Shown here: one piece after another, positions 27,245-36,645 of the stretch
Position numbering within the stretch: the stretch's first letter is position 1
How the letters are laid out: every line of letters begins with the position of its first letter
NCBI GenBank assembly: GCA_948562205.1
Contig: CAOYAN010000003.1
Location: forward strand, 1-64,000
DNA length: 64,000 bases
Source: an uncultured Clostridia bacterium
Lineage (GTDB): Bacteria > Bacillota > Clostridia > TANB77 > CAG-465
Direction of reading: 5' to 3'
Position numbers and translations under genes: made by a program
Notes under the pieces: generated by a model
What the model saw: only the letters and a program-made list of their open reading frames with translations
Database searches by the model: none
What the model was told of the DNA's origin: nothing

Positions 27245-29358
27245 TGTTAAAAAAAATCTATGAAAAAATAATGGAGTTTTTAAACAATAGAGAACTTATA
27301 CTCTCTATTATAATCCTTTTTATCTCTTGTATATTTATATTTCAGCTGTTTAATCTTCAAATATTAGAAGGCTCTACTTATAGGGAACAAGCCGAAAAAA
27401 GAATGGTAAGGACTGAAAAAGTATTTGCTTCTCGTGGAGAAATATATGATAGAAATGGTATTGTACTTGCTACAAATAAGCTATCATATAATATTGAATT
27501 ATATAGAGTTAAAGTAGAAGTAGAAGAACAAAATAGGGCTATTGAAAAACTTATTAATATTTTAGAAGAAAATGGAGATAAAATATATTCTACTTTCCCT
27601 ATAAGTGAAGATTTTACATCTTTTAATTTTTCTAGTGTAGAAAAAGAAAAAAAGTGGAAAGAAGAGATGAATATTGATACATCTTTTACATTTGATGAAG
27701 TAATTGATTATTATATAGAAAGGTATGATCTATCAAATATAAATGATAGAAACATGCAAATAAAAATAATTGAAGTAAAATATGAGGGGAATTTAAATGG
27801 ATATTCACTTTTTAATAGTGCACTAATTGCAAAAGATGTATCGGAAAAGTCTGTTGCAAGAATAGAAGAGTCTAAAAATGAACTTTATGGTGTAAATATT
27901 GTATCAGTTCCAAAAAGGTATTATCCAAATGGTACAACTGCAGCTCACGTTATTGGATATGTTAGTAAGATAAATTCAGATGAGTATTCAAAGAAAAAAG
28001 ATGATGGATATACATTAAATAGTGTAATTGGTAAATCTGGTGTTGAAGAATCTTTTGAAAGTTATTTAAAAGGAGTAGATGGTGAAAAGAAAGTTGTAAC
28101 TGATTCTAGAGGAAATATATCATCTGAAAGTGATAGTAAAAATGTAATATCTGGAAATGATGTTACTTTAACAATTGATTATAGACTTCAAACAGTTGCA
28201 GAAAAATCATTACTTGATACTATAAATAGACTAAGAAATGGAGAAATAACAGGTACACCTATTGAAGACACTAATGCAGGTGCTGTTGTAGTACTTGATG
28301 TTCAAACTGGTGAGGTACTTGCTATGGCAAGCTATCCTACATATGAGATAAATGATTTTGTTGGAGGAATTTCGACTGAAAATTGGAATAAAATTAAAGA
28401 TGATACTACAAATCCCATGTTAAATAGGGCTATATCTGGTATATATTCGCCTGGTTCTACATTTAAGATGTTAGTTGGTATTGCAGGTGTAAAATCTGGA
28501 ATTATTTCACCAGATGAAATATATACAGATCCAGGAATATATCCTTATGGTTATCATCCAAAATGTTGGCTATATACATATAGGCCTGGGGCAACTCATG
28601 GAGACATAAACCTTGCAGGAGCTATAAAAGGTTCTTGTAATTGCTATTTTTATGATGTGGGTAGGAGAATTGGTATTGATGAAATTGTAAATACTGCAAA
28701 ATTATTTGGTCTTGGCAAAAAGACTGGTATAGAACTTAGTCAAGAATCAAATGGCGTAATTGCAGGAGAAAATAAACCAGAGAGTGGATGGTATTTAGGA
28801 GATACATTATCTGCTGCGATTGGTCAGTCATATAATGCATATACACCAATACAGCTTGCAAATTATATTTCAGCAATTGCAAATGGTGGAAAATTAAATA
28901 AGGTGTCAATTATTAAAAAAGTTGAGAATGAAGATGAAGAAACCATACCATTAAGAGAGTTAGTTGAGTATACCAAAAACTTTACAGGAGTTGATTTTGA
29001 AGCAAAAGATATTGGACTAGATACAAATACTATAAATCATGTAAAAGAGGGAATGCTATCTGTTACAAGTGAGACTGGTGGTACAGCAAGTTCAATATTT
29101 TTAGGAAGTAGTATACAAGTTGGTGGTAAAACTGGAACAGCTCAGGTAACTAGTGGATCAGAAAATGGTATATTTGTTGGATTTGCTCCATATGATAATC
29201 CTAAAATTGCAGTTGTTGCTATAATCGAACATGGTGAAGAAGGACTATATACTGCTCATGTTGTAAAAGCTATAACAGATGAGTATTTTAATATGTCAAC
29301 AGAAGATAAGCAAAATGAAAAAGTACAAAATGTTTTAGATAAAAATGTAAGTTTTTAG
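27244..29358 (+). CDS. mrdA: Penicillin-binding protein 2, class B transpeptidase
   Basis: A 704-aa class B PBP, the elongasome DD-transpeptidase. A membrane helix at about 19-38 is followed by the pedestal domain with RGEIYDRNG (64-72) and the transpeptidase domain with S405-T-F-K408, S464-C-N466 and KTGT (629-632). The position after mreD is the usual one for the elongasome PBP2, and SD GGGGAGG is strong. It is the last gene of the operon and is followed by a terminator. Confidence 0.95.
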   Translation: MLKKIYEKIMEFLNNRELILSIIILFISCIFIFQLFNLQILEGSTYREQAEKRMVRTEKVFASRGEIYDRNGIVLATNKLSYNIELYRVKVEVEEQNRAIEKLINILEENGDKIYSTFPISEDFTSFNFSSVEKEKKWKEEMNIDTSFTFDEVIDYYIERYDLSNINDRNMQIKIIEVKYEGNLNGYSLFNSALIAKDVSEKSVARIEESKNELYGVNIVSVPKRYYPNGTTAAHVIGYVSKINSDEYSKKKDDGYTLNSVIGKSGVEESFESYLKGVDGEKKVVTDSRGNISSESDSKNVISGNDVTLTIDYRLQTVAEKSLLDTINRLRNGEITGTPIEDTNAGAVVVLDVQTGEVLAMASYPTYEINDFVGGISTENWNKIKDDTTNPMLNRAISGIYSPGSTFKMLVGIAGVKSGIISPDEIYTDPGIYPYGYHPKCWLYTYRPGATHGDINLAGAIKGSCNCYFYDVGRRIGIDEIVNTAKLFGLGKKTGIELSQESNGVIAGENKPESGWYLGDTLSAAIGQSYNAYTPIQLANYISAIANGGKLNKVSIIKKVENEDEETIPLRELVEYTKNFTGVDFEAKDIGLDTNTINHVKEGMLSVTSETGGTASSIFLGSSIQVGGKTGTAQVTSGSENGIFVGFAPYDNPKIAVVAIIEHGEEGLYTAHVVKAITDEYFNMSTEDKQNEKVQNVLDKNVSF

Positions 29359-29377
29359 AAATAGTATTAATTTATTT

Positions 29378-29408
29378 AAGAGTCAGGCTTTTTTCTGGCT
29401 CTTTTAAA
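29378..29408 (+). terminator. Terminator of the mre-PBP2 operon
   Basis: AAGAGTCAG (29378-29386) pairs with CTGGCTCTT (29395-29403) with one G-U pair, followed by TTTT. The loop itself is T-rich. Confidence 0.75.
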
Positions 29409-29422
29409 ATTTTTGTTTTTTC

Positions 29423-29451
29423 TTTACATCTTAAATTATACATGATATAAT
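29423..29451 (+). promoter_or_regulatory. Promoter of the phosphohexomutase gene
   Basis: TTTACA (29423-29428), 17-base spacer, TATAAT (29446-29451). Transcription would start near 29458, leaving only about 10 leader bases before the ATG. Confidence 0.75.
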
Positions 29452-29467
29452 GGTCACAGGTGATGTT

Positions 29468-30841
29468 ATGAATAAATATAGAATTGATACAAATATTAGT
29501 AAAAATATCTTTAGAGGGTATGATATAAGGGGAGTATATGGCGATGATTTGACAGAAGATGTTGCATATACAGTAGGTCTTGCTTTTGGAAGTTATATCC
29601 AAGATAAAGGTTATACTAAATGTTTAGTTGGACATGATAATAGGGGATCATCAATTCCACTATCTGATGCACTTTTAGAGGGAATAACAACTACTGGTGT
29701 AGATGTTGTATTTCTAGGTCTTGTTACAACTCCTATGTATTATTTTGCTCAAAAACACCTTGATATAGCACCTGGTATAATGATTACTGCAAGTCATAAT
29801 CCAAAAGAATATAATGGATTTAAAATGGCGTTTGATGATTTTGGTAATGCATGTGGTAAAATGATACAAGATTTTAGAGAATTTACTTCTGCTTGTAAAT
29901 TCTATTCTGGAAATGGTAGTATAGAAAATGTAGATATAAAAAATGATTACTTAGATTTAATTAAAAAATCTATAGATTTAGGTTCTAAGAAAATAAAAGT
30001 AGTAATTGATGCTGGGAATGGTACATCATCTATTATTATAAAAGATGTATTTGATATGTTTGAAAATATTGAATATGTACCAATATTTTGTGATTCAGAT
30101 CCAAACTTTCCAAATCATCATCCAGATCCTAGTGTTGAAAAAAATAATGAAGCTTTAAAGAAAAAAGTACTAGAAGTAGGTGCTGACCTTGGAATTGGTA
30201 TTGATGGCGATGGAGATAGAGTAGGTATAATTGATAATAATGGTAAAATGATTTTTGTTGATTTTTATGCAATTATTGTATGGCGTGATATTATGAGTAA
30301 AGTACAAAATAAAAAAGCATTATTTGATGTAAAATGTACAAAATCTTTAGCAGATGAGGTAATAAAACTTGGTGGTATACCTGTATGTTATAGAACAGGT
30401 AACTCATATATGAAAGCCAAAATGAGAGAAGAAAATTTTGCTTTTGGAAGTGAATTATCAGGCCATGTATGGTTTAATGATAAGTGGCCAAATATTGATG
30501 ATGGTATATATGCAGGTCTAAGACTTATAGAAATTTTATCTAAGACAGGTAAAACTATAGATGAATTACTAGAGGGAATAAATAGATATCATTCTACACC
30601 TGAGATAATCATTAAATCTAGTGATGAAGAAAAATTTAAAATCATAGATAAAATAAAAGATTATTGTATTAAAAAGGGATACAGTATAAATGATATAGAT
30701 GGAGTAAGAGCTGAGTTTGATAATGGTTGGGCTTTAGTTAGAGCATCTAATACTGGACCTAATATTACAGCAAGATTTGAAGGTAAAACAGAAGAAGATA
30801 TGAAAAATATTGAAGAAGAGTTTATGTCTCTTTTAAAATAA
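29468..30841 (+). CDS. Phosphomannomutase/phosphoglucomutase
   Basis: A 457-aa alpha-D-phosphohexomutase of the PMM/PGM (ManB/AlgC-like) group, converting mannose-6-P or glucose-6-P to the 1-phosphate to supply GDP-mannose or UDP-glucose for surface glycans. Motifs: FRGYDIRGVYGDDL, active Ser109 in TASHNPKEYNG, metal loop DGDGDRVG, sugar-specificity GSELSGHVWF (the GEMSGH-type loop) and RASNTGPNITARFEG. The ATG at 29450 lies inside the -10 element, so 29468, with SD AGGTGA, is the start. Specificity for mannose versus glucose cannot be decided from sequence. Confidence 0.9.
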   Translation: MNKYRIDTNISKNIFRGYDIRGVYGDDLTEDVAYTVGLAFGSYIQDKGYTKCLVGHDNRGSSIPLSDALLEGITTTGVDVVFLGLVTTPMYYFAQKHLDIAPGIMITASHNPKEYNGFKMAFDDFGNACGKMIQDFREFTSACKFYSGNGSIENVDIKNDYLDLIKKSIDLGSKKIKVVIDAGNGTSSIIIKDVFDMFENIEYVPIFCDSDPNFPNHHPDPSVEKNNEALKKKVLEVGADLGIGIDGDGDRVGIIDNNGKMIFVDFYAIIVWRDIMSKVQNKKALFDVKCTKSLADEVIKLGGIPVCYRTGNSYMKAKMREENFAFGSELSGHVWFNDKWPNIDDGIYAGLRLIEILSKTGKTIDELLEGINRYHSTPEIIIKSSDEEKFKIIDKIKDYCIKKGYSINDIDGVRAEFDNGWALVRASNTGPNITARFEGKTEEDMKNIEEEFMSLLK

Positions 30842-30851
30842 AATATGAATT

Positions 30852-30881
30852 AGAATTACTAGAAATAGTAGTTCTTTTTTT
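30852..30881 (+). terminator. Terminator after the phosphohexomutase gene
   Basis: A 10-bp stem AGAATTACTA/TAGTAGTTCT with a GAAA tetraloop, then a T run. Confidence 0.9.
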
Positions 30882-30943
30882 GCGTTTTTAGATTTAAAAT
30901 AAGATTATACTAGTTTATAAAAGCGTTGATATTACTGAATTTG

Positions 30944-30986
30944 ACCATTTTGTAGGTATTGACAAAATGGTATCTATATATAATAT
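30944..30986 (+). promoter_or_regulatory. Inverted repeat overlapping a promoter upstream of dinD
   Basis: ACCATTTTGT (30944-30953) and ACAAAATGGT (30962-30971) are a perfect 10-base inverted repeat with an 8-base gap. A TTGACA (30959-30964) runs into the right arm, with TAATAT at 30981-30986 (16-base spacer). This looks like an operator over a promoter. It is not the Bacillus-type LexA box (GAAC-N4-GTTC). Confidence 0.55.
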
Positions 30987-31083
30987 TAAAATAAATGAAT
31001 ATAAATTTATGTTGCAAAAAAACTTTTGTTTGAAAATTTGTCGGAAATTGCGATGAAAAGTTCAAAAAATGTAGAAAAAAATC

Positions 31084-31112
31084 TTGTCAAAATTAAAATA
31101 GCCTTGTATAAT
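31084..31112 (+). promoter_or_regulatory. Proximal promoter of dinD
   Basis: TTGTCA (31084-31089), 17-base spacer, TATAAT (31107-31112). Apart from the terminator, the inverted repeat and this promoter, the 334-base interval 30842-31175 shows nothing coding. Confidence 0.8.
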
Positions 31113-31175
31113 AGTTTTATCAAAAATTTTTGATTTCTATTGCAATGGAAAAAATAAAAGAGGAGATGATTTTTG

Positions 31176-32012
31176 ATGAATGAATTAGAAAAAGCTGAAG
31201 TATATGATAATAGTACTTTTGAAAATATAAAACATATAGATGAAAATGGAAATGAATATTGGTATGCAAGAGAACTTATGAAAACATTAAAATATTCTAA
31301 ATGGGGTAATTTTGAGACTGTAATAAAAAAAGCAATACAATCTTGCGAAAATAGCGGTATTACTGCATTTGAACATTTTGCCGACGTCGGGAAAACGATA
31401 TGGATGCCTAAAGGTGCAAATAAAATAGTAAAAGACTATAAATTAACTCGTTATGCATACTATTTAATTGCACAAAACGGAGATAGCAGAAAGAGGGTAA
31501 TAGCACTAGCGCAAACATATTTTGCTATTCAAACCAGAAAACAGGAAATAAGTGAGAAAGAATATAGTAGTCTTACAGAAGATGAAAAAAGGCTATATCA
31601 GAGAAACTTGACTAGAAAAGGAAATTATTCGCTAAATCAAGCAGCTAAAAATGCAGGTGTAAAAAACTTTGATAAATTTCATAATAGTGGTTACAGGGGA
31701 TTATATAATGGAGAAACTGCAGATGATATAGCCAAAAGAAAAGGGTTAAGATATAGAGAAGATATTTTGGATAATATGGGAAGTGATGAGTTAATAGCTA
31801 ATTTATTTAGAATATCTCAAACTGAACAGAAACTAAAAAGAGATAATACTAAAACAGAAAGTGAGGCAAATAAATCTCACTATGAAGTTGGAGCTAAGAT
31901 AAGAAAAACGATAAAAGAGCTAGGTGGAACTATGCTAGAAGATTTACCTACACTTAGAAAAAGCTTAAAAGAAATAGAAAAAGAATGTAAAAATGAATTA
32001 AAAAATAAATAA
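31176..32012 (+). CDS. dinD: DNA damage-inducible protein D
   Basis: A 278-aa DinD-family protein. In E. coli DinD is SOS-induced and inhibits RecA strand exchange. The N-terminal BRO/antirepressor-like part is characteristic (FENIKHIDENGNEYWYAREL, then LKYSKWGNFETVIKKAI, ADVGKTIWMPKGA, DYKLTRYAYYLIAQNGD). The middle carries RNLTRKGNYSLNQAAKNAGV and a FHNSGYRGLYNGE segment, and the C-terminus is Lys/Glu-rich and helical. AGGAG at 31161-31165 sits 10 bases from the ATG. It often travels on mobile DNA, but base use here matches the neighbours and no phage gene is near. Confidence 0.88.
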   Translation: MNELEKAEVYDNSTFENIKHIDENGNEYWYARELMKTLKYSKWGNFETVIKKAIQSCENSGITAFEHFADVGKTIWMPKGANKIVKDYKLTRYAYYLIAQNGDSRKRVIALAQTYFAIQTRKQEISEKEYSSLTEDEKRLYQRNLTRKGNYSLNQAAKNAGVKNFDKFHNSGYRGLYNGETADDIAKRKGLRYREDILDNMGSDELIANLFRISQTEQKLKRDNTKTESEANKSHYEVGAKIRKTIKELGGTMLEDLPTLRKSLKEIEKECKNELKNK

Positions 32013-32052
32013 AACTTATGTAACTTTTTAAATAGTGTATAATTAATATATA

Positions 32053-32106
32053 AAATAACATGGATTTATAGAGCATTTTACAAATTCATGTTATTTATTT
32101 TTTTTC
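32053..32106 (+). terminator. Terminator after dinD
   Basis: A 15-bp stem (32053-32067 with 32082-32096, one G-U pair) followed by a long T run. Confidence 0.9.
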
Positions 32107-32116
32107 TAAAAAAGCT

Positions 32117-32144
32117 TTGAAAAATCAAGAATGTATGATATAAT
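32117..32144 (+). promoter_or_regulatory. Promoter of the polysaccharide export operon
   Basis: TTGAAA (32117-32122), 16-base spacer, TATAAT (32139-32144). A roughly 80-base leader follows. Confidence 0.75.
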
Positions 32145-32201
32145 TTGTGAAGGTGGTGATGCATTAAAAACACTGAAAAATAACTAAAAATAAGAGGAAA
32201 A

Positions 32202-32246
32202 ATGGGATTTTTAAAAAGAAGAAGGAGAGATTATGAAAATTGTTGA
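32202..32246 (+). CDS. Possible 14-aa leader peptide
   Basis: An ATG at 32202 after GAGGAAAA starts MGFLKRRRRDYENC and stops at 32244-32246, overlapping the first codons of the ABC permease in another frame. Four consecutive Arg codons and the overlap would fit a coupling or leader peptide. It may equally be chance. Confidence 0.25.
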   Translation: MGFLKRRRRDYENC

Positions 32247-33015
32247 TAAAATAAAAGAAATTTATAATTATAGACATATGTTATATACATTAGTAAAACA
32301 AGATATTAGAGGAAGATATAAAGGATCAGTACTAGGATTTTTATGGACATTATTAAATCCATTATTTATGTTACTTGTTTACTCAATTGTATTTTCAATT
32401 GTATTTAGAAATGATATAGAGAATTATCCAATATACTTATTTATTTGTCTTATGCCATGGAACTGTTTCCAAAATAGTATATTTAATGGAACATCTTGTG
32501 TAAGTAATAATGCAAGCATATTAAAGAAAGTATATTTTCCACGTGAGATACTTCCACTTGCAACAGTTATAAGTAATATTATAAACTATTTATTTAGTGC
32601 AGTAATTATATTTATAGCTTTACTTGTATCAGGTGTTGGAATATCATGGACAGCACTATTTTTACCAGTAATATTAATGGTACAAGCCATTTTTACTTTA
32701 GGAATAATATTTTTCTTAAGTTCAGTAAATGTATATCTTAGAGATGTACAATATATGATGAATCCAATAATGATGATATGGATGTATGCAACACCAATAC
32801 TTTATAGTGTATCAATGGTACCTGAAAAATACCAAAAAATATATATGTTAAATCCTATGACAAGACTTATGGTAGCATATCAAGATATTTTATATAATAA
32901 AACATTACCAGATTTAAAAAGTCTTGGAATAACAATACTTATTGCTGTAGCAGTACTTGTTTTAGGATATTTAGCATTTTCTAAATTACAAAGACGTTTT
33001 GCAGAGGAGGTGTAG
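32233..33015 (+). CDS. Polysaccharide ABC exporter, permease
   Basis: A 260-aa ABC-2 type permease of the Wzm/TagG family, exporting lipid-linked surface polysaccharide or teichoic acid. It has the family opening YRHMLYTLVKQDIRGRYKGSVLGFLWTLLNPL, six membrane helices, and the re-entrant region KKVYFPREILPLATVISN. SD AAGGAGAG. The ATPase gene follows after 2 bases, and glycosyltransferase genes lie downstream, so this is the export step of the locus. Substrate unknown. Confidence 0.92.
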   Translation: MKIVDKIKEIYNYRHMLYTLVKQDIRGRYKGSVLGFLWTLLNPLFMLLVYSIVFSIVFRNDIENYPIYLFICLMPWNCFQNSIFNGTSCVSNNASILKKVYFPREILPLATVISNIINYLFSAVIIFIALLVSGVGISWTALFLPVILMVQAIFTLGIIFFLSSVNVYLRDVQYMMNPIMMIWMYATPILYSVSMVPEKYQKIYMLNPMTRLMVAYQDILYNKTLPDLKSLGITILIAVAVLVLGYLAFSKLQRRFAEEV

Positions 33016-33017
33016 AT

Positions 33018-33776
33018 ATGGCTAAAAAAGGTAAAAAGAAAAATGCAGAAGAAGTTGTAATAAAAGTAAGTAATTTAACAAAAGAATTTACTATTTGGGA
33101 AGATAAAGCATACTTTTTAAAAGAAAAACTTGGAAACTTAAAAAGAAATAAAAAAAGAAAACATGTGGTATTACATGATATATCATGTGATATAAAAAAA
33201 GGTCAAACTGTTGCATTAATTGGTGTTAATGGAAGTGGTAAATCTACACTTTTAAAACTTATGACAAGAATCATATATCCTGAAAAGGGAACAATTGAAA
33301 TAAAAGGTAAAATATCAAGTTTGTTAGAGCTTGGAGCAGGTTTTAATACTGATTTTACTGGTAGAGAAAATATTTATTTTAATGCATCTATGTATGGGTT
33401 AGGTAAAAAAGATGTAGATAAGATAATAGATAAAATAATAGAGTTTTCTGAACTTGGAAAATTTATTGACTCTCCAGTTAGAACATATTCATCTGGAATG
33501 TATATGAGACTTGCATTTTCAATTGCTGTAAATGTTCAAGCTGAAGTATTATTAATTGATGAAATACTTGCAGTAGGAGATGCACATTTTCAGTCTAAAT
33601 GCTTAAATAAAATGCAAGAATTGAAAAAAGAAGGAAAGACAATGGTATTTGTATCTCATAATATATCTCAAGTTAAAAGTTTCTGCGATAGGGCTATATG
33701 GCTAAAAGAGGGAAGAATTAGAATGGATGGAGACGTAAATGAAGTACTTGAAGAATATATAAAAGAGCAAGGATAA
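33018..33776 (+). CDS. Polysaccharide ABC exporter, ATPase
   Basis: A 252-aa ATPase of the Wzt/TagH family. Walker A GVNGSGKST at 69-77, the ELGAGFNTDFTGRENIYFNA Q-loop region typical of this family, signature YSSGMYMRLAFS, Walker B LLIDEILAVGD and the H-loop VSHN are present. A basic N-terminal insert (FLKEKLGNLKRNKKRKH) is typical. There is no C-terminal carbohydrate-binding extension, so substrate recognition is probably by carrier lipid and not by a terminal glycan cap. Partner of the permease just upstream. Confidence 0.94.
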   Translation: MAKKGKKKNAEEVVIKVSNLTKEFTIWEDKAYFLKEKLGNLKRNKKRKHVVLHDISCDIKKGQTVALIGVNGSGKSTLLKLMTRIIYPEKGTIEIKGKISSLLELGAGFNTDFTGRENIYFNASMYGLGKKDVDKIIDKIIEFSELGKFIDSPVRTYSSGMYMRLAFSIAVNVQAEVLLIDEILAVGDAHFQSKCLNKMQELKKEGKTMVFVSHNISQVKSFCDRAIWLKEGRIRMDGDVNEVLEEYIKEQG

Positions 33777-33804
33777 ATACTATTTTAGAAAAGGGTTTGT
33801 TATT

Positions 33805-35577
33805 ATGAAAAAAAACAGTAGTATAAAAATTAGTTTTTTTAATGCAGATAAAAAAAGAGAGAAAGCATATAGTAAGTTCTTTGTAGAAGAAGAACTTACT
33901 AATGCAAGTGTAAAAATAGAAGAAATAAAGAGAGAATGTGATTTAGAGTTAAATGAAAAACTTTTAAATGATTATGTAAAATTAGAATATTTGTATGAAA
34001 ATGGTGGACTATTAATAGATGGAAATTTTGAGTTTATTAGTAGCCTTAAAAACTTTTATATGAATGAGTTTTTTATAGCATTTTGTGACACTGAAAACAT
34101 TTCTACTAATATTATGTTTGCAAAATCTAGTAAAAATGAGTTTATAAAAAATATATTAGATGAGATAAAAAAAGGTGATATAGATAATTTAACTGATATT
34201 ATATCAAAATTATCAAATAAGGATTTAAGACATAATTTTAATGGTTTAGTTAAACTAGATAATGGTATACTTATATATCCTTATGACTATTTTTATCCTA
34301 TAGATTATGAAAGAATAGGTAAAACTTTTTCAGATAATACAAAAGCAATTTATTATGAAAAGGACTTAAAAATACCTTTTAAAATAAAATCTAAGAGAAA
34401 AGTATTAAAGAGTGTATCACCATCTTCATACAAATATTTTTTAAGTATGTTAAGTGGTGTAAAAAATTCTGTAGGCTATAGGAAATATCTACTACAACAG
34501 GATTTAAAGAAACACTTTACTGTTAAGGCTGATCCAAATATTGAAAATACCTTAGCTGTACTTGATAAATATATAGAGGAAAATAAAAAATCAGTGGATG
34601 GTAAACTTCCTATAGATTATATTATAATTCATAATCCTAGATGGCTTGGGGTAACTTCTGCTACAAAAGAATTATTTGAAAATTTACTTCCATTAGAAGA
34701 AGTATATATTGATGACAATGCAGAAAAAATAGCAGAAAAAATAGTTGAGAGCAAAGTATCACAAGTAATATTTAGTGCATTTGATTACGGTTGGGATAGG
34801 ATTGCAACTAAAATTAAAGCTAAAAATAAAGATATAAAAATAAAAAGTTTTTGGCATGGAAGTCATTCTCAGGTTATTGAAAAGATAAACTGGGAGACTA
34901 ATGTTATGGTAATCAATCTTCATAAAAAAGGTATAATAGATGTAATGGGTACATGTAAAGAAAGTATGTTAAATTTTTATAAAGCTCAAGGATACAAGGC
35001 TGCATTTATTCAAAATACAGTTAATTTTACTGATGATATAAAAAATAAATTAAAAGAGGCTAAGAAAAAAGATAATGGAAATATAAATGTAGGGCTTTAT
35101 TCTGCAGGAACTGATTGGAGAAAAAATACATATACACAAGTTATGGCAACATCTCTTTTTGATAATGCAGTATTAGAACTTGTACCACTAAGATATGAAG
35201 TACAAATGAGTGCTGCTAAAAATGGACTTAAAACAGTCGGGGAGTATTCACACTTAAAAAGAGAAGATTTACTTGTTAAAATGGCAGAAAATGATATAAA
35301 TATTTATGTAACATTTTCAGAATGTGCTCCAATGCTTCCAATAGAAAGTTTAGAGGCAGGAACTGTATGTCTTACTGGGAATAATCATCACTATTTTAAT
35401 AATACAAAACTGTATGATTATTTAGTTGTAGAAAGAGAAGATGATGTAGTGGCAATATATGAGAAGATGAAGTTTGCACTTGAAAATAAAGAGGAAATTT
35501 TAAGTCTTTATAAAGAGTGGAAAGAAGAATATGATAAAGTAAGTATTGCTAGTGTTAAAGAATTTTTGGAGATGTAG
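33805..35577 (+). CDS. Two-domain glycosyltransferase with degenerate GT32-like N-terminus
   Basis: A 590-aa protein in two parts. Residues 1 to about 210 resemble a GT32-type domain (LEYLYENGGLLIDGN, LIYPYDYFYPIDYER), but the DxD metal motif expected after the GG reads DGN, so it may be inactive. Residues about 270-590 form a second domain, homologous to the next gene product, with YIIIHNPRWLGVTSATKELFEN, SFWHGSHSQV, and SECAPMLPIESLEAGTVCLTG, a GT4/GT-B-like C-terminal motif. The SD (AAGGG) is weak. Likely cytosolic assembly enzyme for the exported polysaccharide; specificity unknown. Confidence 0.65.
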   Translation: MKKNSSIKISFFNADKKREKAYSKFFVEEELTNASVKIEEIKRECDLELNEKLLNDYVKLEYLYENGGLLIDGNFEFISSLKNFYMNEFFIAFCDTENISTNIMFAKSSKNEFIKNILDEIKKGDIDNLTDIISKLSNKDLRHNFNGLVKLDNGILIYPYDYFYPIDYERIGKTFSDNTKAIYYEKDLKIPFKIKSKRKVLKSVSPSSYKYFLSMLSGVKNSVGYRKYLLQQDLKKHFTVKADPNIENTLAVLDKYIEENKKSVDGKLPIDYIIIHNPRWLGVTSATKELFENLLPLEEVYIDDNAEKIAEKIVESKVSQVIFSAFDYGWDRIATKIKAKNKDIKIKSFWHGSHSQVIEKINWETNVMVINLHKKGIIDVMGTCKESMLNFYKAQGYKAAFIQNTVNFTDDIKNKLKEAKKKDNGNINVGLYSAGTDWRKNTYTQVMATSLFDNAVLELVPLRYEVQMSAAKNGLKTVGEYSHLKREDLLVKMAENDINIYVTFSECAPMLPIESLEAGTVCLTGNNHHYFNNTKLYDYLVVEREDDVVAIYEKMKFALENKEEILSLYKEWKEEYDKVSIASVKEFLEM

Positions 35578-35586
35578 GTGGGGATT

Positions 35587-36636
35587 ATGAATAGACATGT
35601 AAAGAAAGTATTTACTATTTTTAAGTATCCTAAAAAAAGTGTAAGAGCTGTATTAGACAAAATAGAGAAGTATAGTAACAAAGATTATATTGTTTTTTAT
35701 AATCCTGAATGTGTAGGCATTATGAATTCTGTAAAAGAACTATTTGAAAATACTATTATGTTAAATGAATTATTTAATAAAAAACAAATAGAAAATATAG
35801 CAGAAAATATAGCAAGAAGCAATATAAAGCAAATAATTTTTGCAACACAGGCTCATGGTTATAAAGCTTTAGCAGAGAAAATAAAAGAGAAAAATAGTAA
35901 AAAAATTATAAAATATATGTGGCATGGTAGCCATAGTTTATTTGTAAATAGAGATGAGGAATACTTCCTTGAGAGTATATTAGATTTAGAAAAAAGAGGT
36001 ATTGTAACAAGTATTGGATTTTTAAAGGAGAGTATGGCAAAATACTATTTGCTTAAAGGGTATAATTCATGTTTTGTTATGAATACTATAAATTCTATTA
36101 AGCCAAAGTCAAGTAAGATATCAAATGATAAGATAAAAGTTGGTATTTATTCTGCAGGGGATAGATGGGAGAAAAATACATACAATCAGCTTAGTGCATG
36201 TAGCCTAGTTGATAAAAATCTTGTGGTAGATACCATACCTGCAACAGATCTTTTTAAAAGCTATTGTAAATTAATGAATATAAAGTGTGTAGATGATTTA
36301 AAAGGTTCTGTATCAAGAGAGGAACTACTAGATAGAATGAGTAAAAATACTATTAATTTGTATGTTACTTTTACAGAATGTAGCCCAATGATTCCTTTAG
36401 AGAGTATGCAAGTAGGTGTACCATGTATTGTTGGAGATAATAATCATTATTTTACAAATACTAAACTTGAGAAATATTTAGTTGTAAAAAGTGAAGACAG
36501 TATTGATGAGATAGCGGACAAAATGAAGTTATGTATTGAAAATAGAGATGAAATAATTAGGTTATATAAGGAATGGAAGAAAGAATATGACTTGAAAAGT
36601 AGAGATAGTGTAAAAAAATTTTTAAGCATAAAATAA
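35587..36636 (+). CDS. GT-B-like glycosyltransferase, paralogue of the preceding gene
   Basis: A 349-aa protein colinear with residues about 260-590 of the upstream product: NPECVGIMNSVKELFEN, YMWHGSHSLF, FLKESMAKYYLLKGYNSCFVMNT, YSAGDRWEKNTYNQLSA and TECSPMIPLESMQVGVPCIVGDNNHYF all have direct counterparts. The pair therefore arose by duplication. A GTG lies directly after the upstream stop, but the SD AGGTGG at 35577-35582 fits the ATG at 35587. Expected to transfer a sugar during polysaccharide assembly; donor unknown. Confidence 0.65.
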   Translation: MNRHVKKVFTIFKYPKKSVRAVLDKIEKYSNKDYIVFYNPECVGIMNSVKELFENTIMLNELFNKKQIENIAENIARSNIKQIIFATQAHGYKALAEKIKEKNSKKIIKYMWHGSHSLFVNRDEEYFLESILDLEKRGIVTSIGFLKESMAKYYLLKGYNSCFVMNTINSIKPKSSKISNDKIKVGIYSAGDRWEKNTYNQLSACSLVDKNLVVDTIPATDLFKSYCKLMNIKCVDDLKGSVSREELLDRMSKNTINLYVTFTECSPMIPLESMQVGVPCIVGDNNHYFTNTKLEKYLVVKSEDSIDEIADKMKLCIENRDEIIRLYKEWKKEYDLKSRDSVKKFLSIK

Positions 36637-36645
36637 GGGGGATAT

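Noticed and set aside
31176..32012. dinD as part of a prophage or integrative element
   Set aside because: No integrase, structural phage gene, att repeat or composition change is seen around it.
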